Positions 33,049 to 43,795 of a DNA stretch of 64,000 bases are shown here, piece after piece (the first letter of the stretch is position 1; each line of letters begins with the position of its first letter). The stretch lies in the NCBI GenBank assembly GCA_012656075.1, contig JAAKBF010000012.1, forward strand, positions 186,001 to 250,000. The letters are read 5' to 3'. The notes under the pieces were generated by a model, which worked only from the letters and a program-made list of their open reading frames with translations, did no database searches and was not told the DNA's origin. Made by a program: the position numbers and the translations under genes. This DNA comes from Phytophthora hibernalis (taxonomy: Eukaryota; Oomycota; Peronosporomycetes; Peronosporales; Peronosporaceae).

Positions 33049-34494
33049 ATGAGCGGAAAGAAGAGCAAGCGCACCGCAAGTGCAACCCTTGGAGCCCGCA
33101 AGCGCACTCGTGTCGCTCCAGTTGGCGCTAGAGGCGCAACCACACCTGCGCAAACCTGTGATCTGCCTACCGCCGTGCTGCTTACCGCAGTGATCCAAGC
33201 TTTGTCTGTGCTGTGTGCTCCTGCGCAAAAGGCAACGTCGGTCCAGGACGAATCCACACCTGTGCACGCTTGTGACCCGCCTGCCGTCTCGCTGGATACC
33301 ACAGTGAGCCCAGCTTTGCCTGTGCTGTGTGATCCTGCGCAAAAGGCAACGTCAATCCACGTTGAAGGTATCGACACGTGTGTAGAAGACCAACCCGCTG
33401 GCGCAGAGCTGCTCGATGTGATCGACGAATTGATAGGGACTGATACTGATGATGAAGCAGTGACAGGTCTTCGTATTGGCGCACAAGATGCTGGCGACGC
33501 ACCCGAAGCTGGTACCGCTTGTGATAGGGGCAGTACGCCCACAATACTGGCGCTGCTTCTGGTGGTAACACACGAAGGGGTGACATTGTGACGAACTGAT
33601 CCCCAACGTCTCTCCACAGCGCCGTCCTTTGATTCATTTCACCTGCCGCAATTTGTTCACGCGTCGCTTCATCGTCCGACGATACAAGTCGCTGAACAAA
33701 ACGGGACTGTCCGAAACCCTGGGAAGGTCGTGTCGCCGACATGCAACGATTACGAGTTGTGGACCATCGTCCAGCTACAAAAGGAATGCGCGGAGAGAAA
33801 ATTCCGTCTCGACCGCAAGGTGGCTAGGTCTGAGCAAATTCGGCACCTCAAAGACTACGATGCAGCTCAAAGAGCGGTGCAGGCATCGGTGGATGAAGAA
33901 AATAGTTTGGAGCCTCGGCTGCAGAAGACGAAACACTGCGCCATTCGACTGATGAATATTCTCAGCTCGGATCGTTTTGTTCAGCGACTTGTATCGTCGG
34001 ACGATGAAGCGACGCGTGAACAAATTGCGGCAGGTGAAATGAATCCAAGGACGGCGCTGTGGAGAGACGTTGGGGATCAGTATCGTACCAACACATCCGA
34101 TTTTAACAACCTCTTTGCTGCGGCCGCAAACGACCCAAACTTTGCGGGCATCAATCCATCCACTATTGTCGACCATAAGACGACCAAGCTCTACGGCATC
34201 TGGAAGAAGGTGAGCGGCAACTACGTCAAGGCATTGGCCAAATTCAACGTGCCCGGTCAAAACTCAAACGAGTTTTACGACTTCTGCTCTGGTGATCTGG
34301 ACGTTGCGTACGTTCATGTGTGCGTTAAGGAGAAGCCAGAGCTGGAACGTTTTGTTAGAGATGGCATGCATGTAGAGAATGAAATGAAATCGACTCGCTC
34401 AGTTTGGCTACAGTCACTCCGCCGACAACCAAGTCGTCAAAATGGCAAGACCAAGTACTCAAGACGATCAACAGAATGGCTGATATCTTCGTGA
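33049..34494 (+). pseudogene. Harbinger-2 MYB/SANT-like accessory protein, disrupted
   Basis: The first frame (33049-33591) encodes a basic start (MSGKKSKRTASATLGARKR) and a low-complexity region with a 38-residue duplication (114-bp period, 33,130-33,355). The second frame (33730-34494) holds LWTIVQLQKECAERKFRLDR, RTALWRDVGDQY and NPSTIVDHKTTKLYGIWKKV, a charged helical protein typical of Harbinger partner ORFs. Between them lies an inverted duplicate of part of the second frame (33,597-33,703), which breaks the gene. A further frame continues to 34728 (SRRKLELSGSPDPML). Confidence 0.65.
33597..34082. repeat. About 107-bp inverted duplication
   Basis: 33,597-33,703 is the reverse complement of about 33,976-34,082 with very few differences (shared core GTATCGTCGGACGATGAAGC). 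The arms are separated by about 270 bp. The right arm is in coding sense, so the left arm is the inserted inverted copy. Confidence 0.85.
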
Positions 34495-34813
34495 AAGCTC
34501 CCGCAGCAGTTGTCGCTCCCCCACACAAGCAGTACGCGTCGCGGGCCGCATGATGAGGACGTTCTGATCGATCGCATTGCAAAACCACACCAGCTGATCA
34601 ACCAAGTGAAGGAAAGTCGACGGAAATTGGAACTCAGTGGCAGTCCGGACCCTATGCTAGCTACAAGCCTTGGCATCTATCAGCAGCGACTTCAACACTA
34701 CGAAGCTCAACTTGCTGATCTGGATTAGCTCGCGCTGGATAGATGGTTCGGGAAGCTGGCTCGAGGCATCTAGTAGCAACAAATTAGTGCATGATTTCGA
34801 TGCTAGGATTTTA

Positions 34814-35955
34814 CTAGGCGAAGCCTGCGCTTCGTCGACTGTTACTCGTTTTCTTTTTCTTTTTCTTCTCTTGCCCGCCGAGCCCTATTACGACGGGGCG
34901 AATAATAGCGCTACGCTCAATAAACTCAACAACAGCATTGCGAATCCATTCCGAACGGCTGTACGTATCAGTTTCGATTTCCAGGTCTGACGAGGCGTAG
35001 AGGCAGCGATAACGCGATCTATCTTGCGAACCAACGGTAAAAGCGGCTGGTGCGTCTTCAGCTAAACATACTTCTGCGACGCCTTCGATCAAATCGTCAT
35101 CATCCTCAACTCTATAGCTCCTACTTTCACGAAGGCGCTGATTAATGCACCAGTTGTGCAAAATGCACGCCGCAAGTATCGTTCGGGGCACCCGCTTAAA
35201 ACGAAATCTCTAACGGCGCCCTGAAAACACGCCACTTACAAATCAACAGACCGAAAGCCATTTCTATCCTAATCCGAAGCTGGCTGAGGTGAAAATTATA
35301 GCTGTCGTGGGCTGCCGAAGAGATACGAGGCCTCGGGAACGGAGCCAATACCTGATTAGTGTTGGTGTATGCGTTGTCACCAACGACATAGAGTTCTTTT
35401 GGGAGTTCATTTACTGCTTCCACTTTAGAAATGCAACTGCATCGCCGGTTCCATCAGGGCTCGAGCAACTCACAGCAGTAAATCGGCTTAAATGATCGCA
35501 GCACGCCTGCACGTTTACTCCATATCGTTGGTAGTGACCGGAGTAAAACGACCGCACTCTTGCAACCTCTCTCTTTGAGGGACTCGAATAGGGCATAGCC
35601 ATCCATTAACATCTCCAACGCACCCCTTCATCACGCGTGAATTGCTCAGTTTTTCAAATGCTTTCGCAGCATGTCGTTGAGCTTGCATGGAAGTAGGAAA
35701 TTGCTTACGGAGGTCTGGATGAGCTATTATCGCGTCCAAAACTTCATGAATCGAGGCGTAAAATGCTGTGACGCTCACACCGCCGATTTCACGCACCTCG
35801 TGGTATGACCCACCGCTGAGCCATCGCAAGCACAACTGAAGTTTGTTGATATGCGTTATTGGATCTGTCCCCGTCCGGTTACGCGATTGCTTCTCGTCGA
35901 TAGGTAAGTACGGCTCAAGCTTTGCTGCAAGAGCCATGAACGACGGGTAGGACAT
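34814..35955 (-). pseudogene. Harbinger-2 DDE transposase, broken
   Basis: The minus-strand frame at 35955-35515 holds the N-terminal helical region INKLQLCLRWLSGGSYHEVR and the first catalytic region GCVGDVNGWLCPIRVPQ. The frame 35423-35196 carries LYVVGDNAYTNTNQVLAPF, where GDNAY/GDSAY gives the second Asp, and RIRIEMAFGLLICKWRVF with the Glu of the triad. The frame 35191-34814 has the family C-terminus (ILAACILHNWCINQ). The core between about 35,424 and 35,514 is out of frame, so at least two lesions or introns exist. Confidence 0.75.
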
Positions 35956-36629
35956 CTTGTTGCACTTGTGAAATGTAAGCGTTGTGCGTATGTCTCCCAG
36001 TCGATACGCTCACGTTGAAGGCACGTTCGTCGTATGTCGACGGGAAACACGACGAGGACCAAAAGACGTCCACCTTGGGCTCCATAGTACGCGGTTGGGA
36101 AGCGAATCACGGTGGTGAGGGGACGTAGTGCAGGTGCAAATTTTGGGGGAGGAGGGAGAATTGTGAGCGTGGCACGGTGGCAATGGCAACTTTCGATGGC
36201 AAAAATACCCTAGCCCTAAAATTGACGGGCCAATCAAATGCGCGGGATGAATGCCATGGCATGGCATGGCATGGCGTGGTTAGAACCCGCCCTCAGGCTT
36301 ATCAGGGTTGGTACTCCGCTCGCCTCCTGGTGATGATTCTTTGCCTTTTGCAGGCTAGATCGGGGACTCCTCTGCACTGACGATGTTGGTGCCGTCTTCG
36401 TCCCTCGCGAAGTCACTGTCGTCGGCGGTTCCCTTCGACACAGTCTTCGAAGAGCGACGAGTCCGTTTGGCTTTCTTCTTAGCCGGCCCTGCCATTGCGG
36501 TGGGGGAATGAATGGTCAGAAGAGAAGTAAAAATCCAGATTTTTGATTTTCGAAAAATCAAAATGTGAACATGCGAAAACCGGTATTGGAGTTGCACCTT
36601 TTTCGGCCAAATAGTAGTCACTTCCTTTA

Positions 36630-37105
36630 GAGAATGCCCAGTCGAATTCAAAGTAAGACACAGGCATCCAGGCCATTTACAAAAGAAAGACACAGGGATC
36701 CAGACCATTTACACGCACATGTTTTCGAGGCTGGTGAAGTCCTTGAACCGTTTGGTAAAGTCTTGAGTGTCAACCATCGGCCTGAATGTGCACATTTGAA
36801 GTAATTCACACACATGGAACTTGAAACCTATCATACACTTGCTTCAATCGAAAACAACCTCGAAGCTCAGGTAGCAGCACAGGGAGAACCCAGCTGATAA
36901 GCTGATAGTGGGCAGGTCTCCGGTGGTCACTACATGTAGTTGTCGATGACATCTTTCGGCTGTACCAATGAAGAAAGAACCAGCCAAGCGGTGCTTGGAG
37001 TCTACCACGAACGACCACTTGAGAGATCGTGAAGCAACTCCGTAACGCTATGCAAAGAACGACCAACGCGAGCGAGCCAAGAAGTCCAGCATGGATACGA
37101 TACAC
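36630..37105 (-). repeat. Coding-like repeat, copy B
   Basis: Reverse-complement relative of 19,800-20,150. The minus frame begins MYRIHAGLLGSLALVVLCIA, a hydrophobic start, then LQAPLGWFFLHWYSRK, DHRRPAHYQ and LPELRGCFRLKQ; a further frame ends DFTKRFKDFTSLENMCV. After the stop there are two tandem units of about 34 bp (GTGTAAATGG with TCTGGATCCCTGTGTCTT). The family is unknown. Confidence 0.5.
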
Positions 37106-37530
37106 GCAGGCTTTAGAATCCTGTGGGTATCAGCAGGCTTGAGGTGACAGCAGCCTGCACGAAATCCGCTATCACGCTAGGCACTGTCCACATTTTAGTC
37201 AATCTTCCGTAAAAGAAAACGTCGTGAAGGAGTTGGCGAGCGCTATTGTGTGTTCCATTAGAAATTTCCGTGATCGTCTGAGTAAATGGATCGGCCAATC
37301 GAGCGCCCAATGTAACATCCTACCATACAGAATATTCTATCCGATAGTAACAATCACTCCTGTGCGCACTGCTCTCACCGGAATACGCGAAGCTCACCAT
37401 GAACGCCACATCATCGACGTTCCGAACGTCACTGAGGCGCAACAACGCACGCTCGTCTCCATACAGACGAATCATCCACGCACCACGAGACAGAGAGGGA
37501 AGTTCCTCTCTTGAACCAAGGCAGCTGTCG

Positions 37531-38546
37531 ATGGGCGAGAGTGCTGTCATGGATCGCCTGGATGATTCAGCTAGCGCACCTTCAGCAGGACTTGCTCCAC
37601 CCGACTCTGCAGTCACCACAGCGACCGAAGAAGTTCCGACAAGTGCGCCGACAACAGCAACGACTACGGCAGCCCCTGACGATCTTTATCAGCTGTTCTT
37701 TCGACCTATCGTGAAGGCGTCGATTAATCAACGCGACACAATGGCTGAGACTCTTAGCACTGCTGTTTTCAGCGGTAATTCCTTCGATGACATCATAAAG
37801 GCTTTGTGGGCTCAGTATTCGTCACATGTGCGAAAGCAAGCGGTGAAGACCAATAGACAGTGGACTGCGGAGAGATTGGCGTTCGCTGAATGGCCCAACC
37901 TGCTGCAATTTAAAGCGAAGAAGTGCGTGGTGGACTCCTCAAAGTCGGAAAGCGCGTGTAATCAGTGGTTTGTGGGGCTAAGCGGAACAACTGGGACGCT
38001 TATGATTTATGAGTACGGGATGGCCATTGCTACAGCAAAAGACCGGGAAGACTTCATGAAGAAATGCATCCTACCCGAGGAGCCGGATCGAACAGGGGCA
38101 ACAGCACATAGTACACTGCGAGAAGTTGTGCTCGCGCTCCAACAGAACTGGGGCACGACGTTTCAGACCCGCGCAGAATGTGGGCGAACCACATAACGCG
38201 AAATCTTAACCGCTCAACATGGCAAGATGATATTGCGAGTCCCCCAACACAAGTTGCGAATCTACTGGAACCAGCTGAATCACGATTAGAGGCATGCTTA
38301 ACCGGTGCATCGCAATCTGCAAGTGTTGCGTTAGACTGCGTGAGAGCTTCAATAGCAGACTGTCAGCAGCTGCGTCGTCATCTACAGGCTACAACACGAT
38401 GTCTTGAAGATCAAGAGCAACGCTTGGTGGCACGCGAAGCTATTATCGAGGCGATGATTCACGATCTTGTGCCTCCATCTCCAAGTGCTATAATTGATCC
38501 ACTGCCTCTGATCGAGAACATCGAAGACACTGAACACGCTGAGTGA
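37531..38546 (+). pseudogene. Unrecognised two-frame gene, probably TE-associated
   Basis: The ATG at 37531 starts a 221-residue frame (MGESAVMDRLDDSASAPSAG, then RLAFAEWPNLLQFKAKKCVV and ACNQWFVGLSGTTGTLMIYE) that stops at 38196. An overlapping frame from 38178 (MWANHITRNLNRSTWQDD) continues with a long amphipathic helix (QQLRRHLQATTRCLEDQEQR) to 38546. The overlap of 19 bp and the smooth change of composition suggest one ORF of about 330 residues with a single-base frameshift. I recognise no domain. Confidence 0.4.
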
Positions 38547-38620
38547 AAGTCATGATTCCTTCGCAAGTCTTCATTTATTGACCTAGTACGTTAACGCTAG
38601 TGCCTTAGGTAGTTTTTAGT

Positions 38621-39770
38621 TCACGAGTCCGGTTCAAGTTCAGTAAATTCTAAATCGTCTTGGATTATTTCTCCTGTGTTGAGCTCCATTTGTGTGTGTC
38701 TTTCACGTGAAAGAGGACCCACCGGATCAAAATATCCCTGAATATTCCACCCACAGTGCTGAAACACCTTGCTCATGTTATACTTCTGAAATCGACGGAA
38801 TGTCTGGGCAATAAATGGCATCAGGTTCCTCCCGCTCGACTCGTTGTAGTGGCGTTGAAATGAACGCTTCACATAGCCAAACAGAAACTCAATTGGATTG
38901 AAAAAGGGACAATAGGCCGGGAGGAAAACTGGGACGATTCCAGCCCTGCGAAGATAATGAATAATCTCCGGGTGCCTGTGGATGGAAGCACCATCTAGCA
39001 TCCACACAGAATTACGACCAGGGTATTGACGCACTGGGCCATTCGGGCAGTGAATAAAATCTTGGCAACGCCTCGTGAACTCCAAACGATCAAACGTGCC
39101 CTCTGTGCTGAAGTAATCCAGAATACCATTCACGCCAATAAACGCCAACAGAGACACTCGTCGTTTTCGCGCAAACTCACCCCAAATAGAAACCTTTTCC
39201 CCACGAAGGGCGTACCCTCGTTTGCGTATCATTCCTCGGTTGTCAAAACTGACCTCGTCCAGAAATACAACATTGTGATGGCATCAGTCAATGTGGTTCA
39301 ACTCCTCCACAAATCGAAACACGTCGCGATTCTTGATATGCATTGCATGACGCTCCAACACCTTCCATGTGAGTCCAAAGTCGTGGATAATTCTCCAGAC
39401 GAACGTCTTCGAGATGTCAATTGAAAACGCTTGCTTGAATGCGTCTTGGGCTTCATCAAGGTATGCGAGAGGATGCTCCTGGTATAAGTCGAACAGCCAT
39501 TGACGCTGCGCTTTCGTATATTGCTTTTTTAGCCGTTGTTAACTCGCTGAAACGACCCGGTGGTCTCGTAAATCTTGATCCAGTTGCGAATTGTGCGCTC
39601 CGACTTGTTGAAGATATGTGCCAGGTGCTGTCTTGAGTATCCGAGCTTATAGTACGCAAACAAGCAATGGTACACCGTGTTGGCGTGGGCGTGCTGCCGC
39701 GTAGCAGCCTCCTCCATGATCCTATCTGCACTCCGTTTCGCGCAGTGCGCACTTCAACATAATCCGAGCA
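38621..39770 (-). pseudogene. Tc1/IS630-type (DDE_3) transposase, broken
   Basis: Minus strand: HTH region at 39717-39529 (AYYKLGYSRQHLAHIFNKSE), a second helix-turn-helix about 39,390-39,440 (SIDISKTFVWRIIHDFGLTW), then VVFLDEVSFDNRG with the first Asp (about 39,250), SVWMLDGASIHRHPEIIHYL with the second Asp (about 38,990), and LPAYCPFFNPIEFLFGYVKR with the Glu (about 38,900); stop at 38621. Two lesions: a one-base frameshift near 39,530 and a TGA near 39,285 before CHHNVVF. Termini and TA duplications were not identified. Confidence 0.85.
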
Positions 39771-40473
39771 CCTCATTGGTTATTATAGATCAATTTTGAC
39801 CACTCACAGTCACGCGTCGATTTACGTCCGATTTCCAAAAACGCCTTCGGCAAATTTGGACGGAATTGACAATATTAATAGTCATCGATACACGCTATTA
39901 ATAGCAACGCGAAAATAAAGCTGTCAGGATCACACACAAATTAGTTCTGTGCAACATCAACAACAAAAATGAGAACTCACACGTACACACTGTCCACAAG
40001 GTTTTCCGTGTATTAATAGGGTGGACCTCAGTTAACAGAATTTGCAGGTGTAGCAGTAAACACAGCCAGAGGTAGGAAAACAAGCTTGAGGAACACTTTC
40101 TGCACAAACATTTACGGCGATGAGAAAGCAACGACACTGCCATCCGCCAATATTTCATTCCCAATGTGCAAGGCGACACAACTTACTGTTACGATTTACC
40201 ATCGGATACATATTTCAGTTTCCGCCCGTCATTTTTCTGTAGTTGAAGCCGTTTCCCGAGCTTTCCATCGAGCCAACAGCGATAAAAACAGCGAGAAATA
40301 CCTTCCTCAAGCATAATCCAGTCGCTGCTGTGGTCGAGCCGTGACAGACCACAAACACCCCCAATCTGGTTAAATCACGAGACTTTGGTCGTGAACGTCT
40401 GATATATCCCTCCCAAAGACTAGAACAAACAGCACTAACCAACACAAACGTATGCAAAAATACAAATTTCGTT
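39771..40473. other. Spacer between compartments; no gene supported
   Basis: Several TATTAATA boxes occur (39,870-39,900 and 40,010), and short frames on both strands lack any recognisable domain. This spacer divides the transposon-rich left part from the gene-dense right part. Confidence 0.5.
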
Positions 40474-40974
40474 TTAGGCGCTTGATTTCCTGTCCACTCT
40501 TGGGAGTTCTTGTGATGGGCGATGAATAAAATACCAGGCTGCTGCGAAGCCTACAGAGCGGCGCAGAGGGCGCCCACAACCACCAGAGCAGCTGTCGTCG
40601 ACAGCGTAACTGTCGCAGCCCCGACACCGTCGAGCCGCTGCTGACGCGCTCTGCGTCGACTCGGCCGAAGCTGAGCCTAGTGACGAGCCGCTGCTTGAGT
40701 TGCTGGAGCTGTCGCTTGAGTTGCTGCTGCTGCCGCTGAGACTCACGCTCAGCAGCTCCTGCAGCAGCGTCGTGAGCTCTGATTCGCTCATTTGGCTGGC
40801 GCCGGACACGTCGAAGAGGTTGGCGAGCGCTGGATCGTCCGCTACTGCGGCCTGTACGTCCGCCAGCAGCTGCGCAATGCTCTCGCTGCTTCCACTGGAG
40901 CTGCTGCTGTTGGTCTGCGCCATCGTGACCGTCGTGAGCACGCACAGGAGGAGGCCGAGCGTCCGGAACCCCAT
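40474..40974 (-). CDS. Secreted Ser/Asn-rich protein, C-terminus probably frameshifted
   Basis: The ATG at 40974 starts a signal peptide (MGFRTLGLLLCVLTTVTMAQ), then a short helical domain (residues about 35-75, AQLLADVQAAVADDPALANL and SESELTTLLQELL) and a long Ser/Asn-rich stretch (about 80-115). As read, it ends in a Cys/Arg-rich tail to 40474. A neighbouring frame from about 40,640 to a stop at 40551 reads AATVTLSTTAALVVVGALCA and AL, a hydrophobic tail like a GPI-attachment signal, as expected for oomycete wall/surface proteins. I infer a one-base frameshift or sequencing error near 40,640. Surface-protein role is by analogy; no enzyme motif. Confidence 0.6.
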   Translation of the reverse strand: MGFRTLGLLLCVLTTVTMAQTNSSSSSGSSESIAQLLADVQAAVADDPALANLFDVSGASQMSESELTTLLQELLSVSLSGSSSNSSDSSSNSSSGSSLGSASAESTQSASAAARRCRGCDSYAVDDSCSGGCGRPLRRSVGFAAAWYFIHRPSQELPRVDRKSSA

Positions 40975-41900
40975 GGGAAAGTTAGTGTGTGCTGTAAAAG
41001 TTGGAGAGTCTGCGACTTTCGCCTGTGTACTTGGGCGTTCTTTTGCGACTGTCTGTCTATCGTCGAGTGCGGGTGGGAGAGACTTGCGCTTTGTATGGAG
41101 ATTCAAGCGCCAGTCCCACGCCCCTGGATTCTCCAGCCAATAAAAATTGGCCTGGCCAGCTGCGACTGAAAAGTGTTTGGACCTTCAAATAGGAATATTC
41201 AACACCGGCCGACGAACAGAAGGTGCTTTTGGATCTGGAAAACCCTTTGTATAATGATTGGTCTGAGATTTTAGTATTTAGATAGAGATATGAGATCTTG
41301 GGAAGCATAGTTGTACCGATTGCAGTGGTACACTGTCCGACGTGGTAAGCGTTCAATTTTCGGATCACTGCGCTGGCGTGAGACTCATTCCGAAAAAGTC
41401 TGCGCTTTTGTAAAGGTGCAGGTTGACTATACAACGCTTGCATATTGCGATTTCTGCTTGAATTGTTGTCATTGTCAATATGACTTCCAGCAGGCGGACA
41501 CACGCCCTCTATCACGAGCGGATGCTATTATATCATGCCTAATGGCATTTGCTGCAAATTTGCTCCGGCGGAGCACCGACAGCTGGCGCTGCTCAGAGCT
41601 ATGAGGCGGGCCATGGCAGCGAACCACCGAGACGGCAACGAGCAAGATGTGGAGGTGCACCATTGTGAGTCTCCTGTGCATCAACACAATGCTCACAGGC
41701 TGTGATCACTTCTTGTTGGCTATCGTACAGTGCGCTGTCGACACAATCCAGCGCGTTTTCGTCGTACATGCATTAGCTGTCGCACTGGTGATTTTTACTG
41801 AGTCAGACACCATGAGCGGCAGCGGCTCTGAGAAGCAAGGGCTATCCGGATACGATCACACAGCATGAACGTCGCACAACGGGGGCGGACTGTGCGCTCA
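40975..41900. other. Intergenic region between secreted protein and TFIIH gene
   Basis: No gene is supported. Around 41,545-41,665 the plus strand is briefly coding-like (EHRQLALLRAMRRAMAANH) but opens from a stop and ends quickly; it may be a relic exon. Confidence 0.45.
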
Positions 41901-41917
41901 GCTCAATTCACATTTCC
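41901..41917 (+). promoter_or_regulatory. Oomycete Inr-FPR core promoter of the Tfb2 gene
   Basis: GCTCAATTCACATTTCC fits TCANTYYNCAWTTTNYY exactly. It lies 114-130 bp before the ATG. Confidence 0.65.
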
Positions 41918-42030
41918 AAAACGTCCATGTGGACAGTCGGTTTCAACGAATCAAAAACCTTCTCTAAAAATGTGTATAACACAAACCTATGTCTACCACA
42001 TCGAGGATCAAATAGTTGCTCGCCGACCAA

Positions 42031-43629
42031 ATGGACGCCTTCGACTTCCTCGAGACGCTGCCGACGGCGACGCTGGAGCGTCTGTACCAGGACCCATGGG
42101 CCTGTCAGGCGCTGTTCCAGGCGCTCCCTCCCCTCGCGCAGCAGTTCGTCATGCGGCTGCTGCCCAGCAACGCCGCAGTGCCGCGTGATCTGCTGGAGCA
42201 GTGGGTCGTCCCTGAGCCTGGAGACGCCAAGCGGATGCCGCCGCAGTTCCTCGCCGCACTGCACAAGGTTCGTCTTATCCTATGACCTTTCATAAATATG
42301 GCATATCTCATAATGTTATGCAGTTAGAAGGGTTGAGGGTGTTCGTGCAGCAGGACGGAGCATATCGACCCCATCCGACGTTCCAGAAGCAGCTCATGGT
42401 GAGGAGATACTATCTCCGAGATAGGAGCAATATTATCATGCAATTTGTTGGTGATATGATGCTGATTTTTGTGTGTTTTATTGATGTAGTATGCGCTGAG
42501 TAACTTGGGTGGGTCTCCGTGGGAGCGAGGACGCCTGCAGCTTCCTAAGGATCCGGAGAACACGTTTGCAGCGGCAGATTTGGAGCGGTACGCGCGAGCA
42601 AGATGGGACTCGGTGCTGCACTACATGGTGGGATCGACGGCTGTGCAGGAACCTCCGCAGTCGGTGGTGGACATCTTGCTACGTACAAAGCTGCTGCAGT
42701 CCAGTGGAGCTGATTCCAGAGCGCTGCACATTACAGATACGGGCTACGAATTCATGCTGAAGGATATCCACGTTCAGATGTGGATCTTTATGCTCGAGTA
42801 CATTCGCACGCTGGACAACACGGGTACACTAAAGCAGGAGGATATCCTGCAGTTCCTGTTCCAGATCAGCTACTGCCAGACGGGAGAATACTACGCTGTG
42901 GCGGATTTGACAGAGACCCAACGTCTACTGCTGGGAGATTTCATCGACTTTGGACTGCTCTTCCGCAAGCGGCAGAACTCGGATCGCTTCTACACGACAA
43001 GTCTGGCTGTGAACCTTATCTTCGGCGGGTCTACGGGTCAGAAGCGCAGCCAGGTGAGTCTCACGAGCTCGTTTGCCGGTGTGCGTGCCGGCGTGAAGTC
43101 GCAGGTGGCGGACCCGCGCCATGCTCCAACTGCTGATCATGGCGCGCAGCTGCTTGTCGTGGTGGAGACCAACTTCAAGATCTACGCCTACACGACGTCG
43201 ACTCTGCACGTGGCCATGCTCAGTGTGTTCGTGGATATCGTGGCACGGCTGCCCAACATGGCAATCGGCTTCATCACGCGTGAGAGTCTGCGTTCAGCTC
43301 TCATTCATGGCATCTCGGCGCAGCAAATCTACGACTTCCTCATAAAGCACGCACACCCCAAGATGCGTCACAACACTCCAGTGATTCCGGAGAACATCGC
43401 TGACCAGATCTACTTGTGGGAGCGCGAGCGCAATCGCGTGCAGTTCCTGGAGGGCATCCTGTTCGATGGATTCAATAGCAAGGAAGACTACGAGGGCGTG
43501 CGCGACTACGCTGACGACCTCAAGGTGCTCACGTGGTCGGATCCTATTCACTTCCGACTATCGATTGCCACTGCTGGTATCGACGATGTGCGCCACTACA
43601 TTCAGACCCAGCTCTCGTCTCGATCGTAG
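42031..43629 (+). CDS. TFB2: TFIIH core subunit Tfb2 / p52 (GTF2H4)
   Basis: Three exons: 42031-42267, 42324-42398 and 42490-43629. The introns (56 and 91 nt) are GT-AG and all junctions are phase 0, giving 483 residues, within the usual Tfb2 range. The N-terminus (MDAFDFLETLPTATLERLYQ) and LPPLAQQFVMRLL match the helical repeat region. The middle carries TNSKSGAD-like and FLFQISYCQTGEYYAV segments. The C-terminal domain has NMAIGFITRESLRSALIHGI, QIYDFLIKHAHPKMR and IADQIYLWERERNRV, the Tfb5/p8-interaction and dimer fold. The protein anchors and stimulates the XPB helicase in the TFIIH complex for transcription initiation and nucleotide excision repair in the nucleus. Single-copy housekeeping gene; tail to tail with the kelch gene 166 bp away. 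Confidence 0.95.
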
Positions 43630-43795
43630 GCTCACTGCTTGATAGCATAAAATAAATACGTGAAGTGAGAATGCCAAATGGAGTAACTTACTAATGCAGC
43701 ACTTGATAATAGTTAGTGTGGCTCCAGGGCGCGATCGAGCCGATCAAGCTAGCCCTCTCTGTGTGCCGTTGCGCAGAGTGAGCCGGCGTTGCTGT

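Larger units (their letters stand above)
32907..36292. mobile_element. PIF/Harbinger transposon 2, TCA TSD, nested in MULE-2
   Basis: 17-bp perfect TIRs (GGGCGGGTTCTAACCAC) at 32907-32923 and, inverted, 36276-36292. TCA flanks both ends (32904-32906, 36293-36295), a 3-bp Harbinger-type duplication. It has the two-gene layout: accessory MYB/SANT-like ORF on plus (33.05-34.7 kb) and transposase on minus (34.8-36.0 kb), tail to tail. Length 3,386 bp. The right tip is followed inward by ATGGC pentamers. It lies inside the coding sequence of MULE-2. Confidence 0.92.
30370..36505 (-). mobile_element. MULE-2 (ZSWIM/FAR1-like) interrupted by Harbinger-2
   Basis: The minus-strand protein starts at about 36,494 (MAGPAKKKAKRTRRSSKTV), is split at 32,907-36,292 by the Harbinger insertion, and resumes with EHAKQSLGGDGTTNLHD, FDSWTAMETAFE (about 32,770), GKPILLKDVANMIAEMRRE (about 32,200), TRLFPEVIVLMLHT (about 32,000), VIVIDKDFTELSTLE (about 31,600), CHFHVIDYLKREV, and a C-terminal KYKAAFTICQPIAEVVVD (about 30,620). 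This is the order of MULE transposases with an N-terminal FAR1-like and a C-terminal SWIM-like region. Introns near 32,755 and elsewhere are likely. I found no TIR or TSD for it; the ends are approximate. Confidence 0.65.

Noticed and set aside
41057..41515. A 152-residue minus-strand frame upstream of the secreted protein
   Set aside because: No domain or signal, mixed composition, and it overlaps the expected promoter region of the secreted-protein gene.
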